Position numbers and translations under genes: made by a program
Part shown: positions 22,830 to 23,229 of the stretch, piece by piece
Layout: each line of letters starts with the position of its first letter
Position numbering within the stretch: the first letter of the stretch is position 1
Notes under the pieces: model-generated
Database searches by the model: none
The model's input: only the letters and a program-made list of their open reading frames with translations
Told to the model about the DNA's origin: nothing
Assembly: GCA_947072805.1 (NCBI GenBank)
Contig: CAMTJK010000015.1
Location: 1 to 23,229 of the forward strand
DNA: 23,229 nucleotides
Reading direction: 5' to 3'
DNA from: an uncultured Prevotella sp.
GTDB taxonomy: Bacteria > Bacteroidota > Bacteroidia > Bacteroidales > Bacteroidaceae

Positions 22830-23229
22830 AATTACTTCTATTTAGATAATAAAACCAATCTTTGTCTTGTGTGAGAAACAACCAATATCTATTGATTCCT
22901 GTTTTTTTACGGACGCAAAGTTAGCAATTTTAATCGGGAATAGTGTGTCGGTAATGACGATTTTATATATTTTTTGCGGCATTTCTGACAAAATGCAACA
23001 TCCACATTGCAATAAGCCATCATTTGCGTGTGCCGCTCAGATGACATGTTGAGATTTGATGTAACGTTTCTATCGTCTGTTTTGTCTGAACGACGGTGTG
23101 GAAGTTTGATATTTCGACGTCGCGTATATATATTATATAGGTAAACATTGTCTGTTATAAAGAAAAAAGGAGCGTCGTAACTACTCAGTCTTTTCTGACA
23201 CGGTGTTTCTGAACGACTTGTTTTAGTCG
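22830..23229. other. pgk leader and upstream spacer without a gene
   Basis: This 400-nt stretch holds the pgk leader and promoter region and AT-rich DNA. It includes a TATATATATTATATA tract around 23125-23139 and a small hairpin CGACT-TGTTTT-AGTCG at the very end (23214-23229). A 61-codon plus-strand frame (22867-23052) antisense to the pgk leader has no recognisable homology features and is not called. Confidence 0.6.
22916..22923 (-). promoter_or_regulatory. -7 box of the pgk promoter
   Basis: TAACTTTG followed by CG on the minus strand matches TAnnTTTG. No TTTG was found at the -33 position. Predicted transcription starts near 22909, giving a leader of about 80 nt before ATG 22829. Confidence 0.4.

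Noticed and set aside
22867..23052. Plus-strand 61-residue frame
   Set aside because: Antisense to the pgk leader and promoter, no promoter of its own, no recognisable family.

Overview
The window looks like a chromosomal segment from a Prevotella/Segatella-type member of the Bacteroidales. Several intergenic regions carry the Bacteroidetes promoter pattern (TTTG, about 19-21 nt, TAnnTTTG). Gene families such as DUF4369 and DUF3298 lipoproteins, the rsfS-ftsH-cdsA operon and a GH115 alpha-glucuronidase also fit that group. No tRNA, rRNA, CRISPR array, transposase, integrase or phage gene was seen. Most of the window is housekeeping; the unusual material is in the intergenic DNA and in one stand-alone domain protein.

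Layout, left to right: (a) 1-134 is one copy of a dispersed repeat. (b) surE-lpxB (+) encodes a nucleotide/phosphate monoesterase and lipid A disaccharide synthase, followed by a YitT-type membrane protein (+). (c) rsfS-ftsH-cdsA (-) encodes ribosome silencing, membrane proteolysis and CDP-diacylglycerol synthesis. (d) A GNAT acetyltransferase (+) is followed by a 66-bp tandem repeat carrying promoter-like boxes, and then a DPM1-like family 2 glycosyltransferase (+). (e) A minus-strand operon runs from 13600 down to 8589: DUF4369 lipoprotein, pyrC, a stand-alone MetH reactivation domain, a membrane metallophosphoesterase and a PlsC acyltransferase. Its genes are joined by TAATG stop/start overlaps or short gaps, except for 109 nt before plsC. 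(f) ftsB/divIC and a small four-helix membrane protein (-) overlap by 17 nt.

(g) 14430-15271 is a gene-poor stretch of about 840 bp. It holds a dense palindrome cluster and the second copy of the dispersed repeat. (h) A secreted GH115 alpha-glucuronidase (+) follows, with no SusC/SusD genes beside it in the window. (i) A minus-strand group encodes a DUF3298 lipoprotein, an SLC13-type transporter with RCK_C domains and a Cof-type HAD phosphatase. Upstream of it lies pgk, whose 3' end is followed by an elaborate inverted-repeat structure ending in a T run on the coding strand. (j) 22830-23229 is the pgk leader and upstream DNA with no credible gene.

The genes point to ordinary envelope biogenesis (LpxB, CdsA, PlsC, FtsB, FtsH), central metabolism (Pgk, PyrC, methionine synthase reactivation) and hemicellulose breakdown (GH115). 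I do not see a clear new multi-gene system. The best leads are the two repeat families, the structured element after pgk, and the free-standing methionine synthase reactivation domain with Asn where E. coli MetH has SAM-contacting Asp946.
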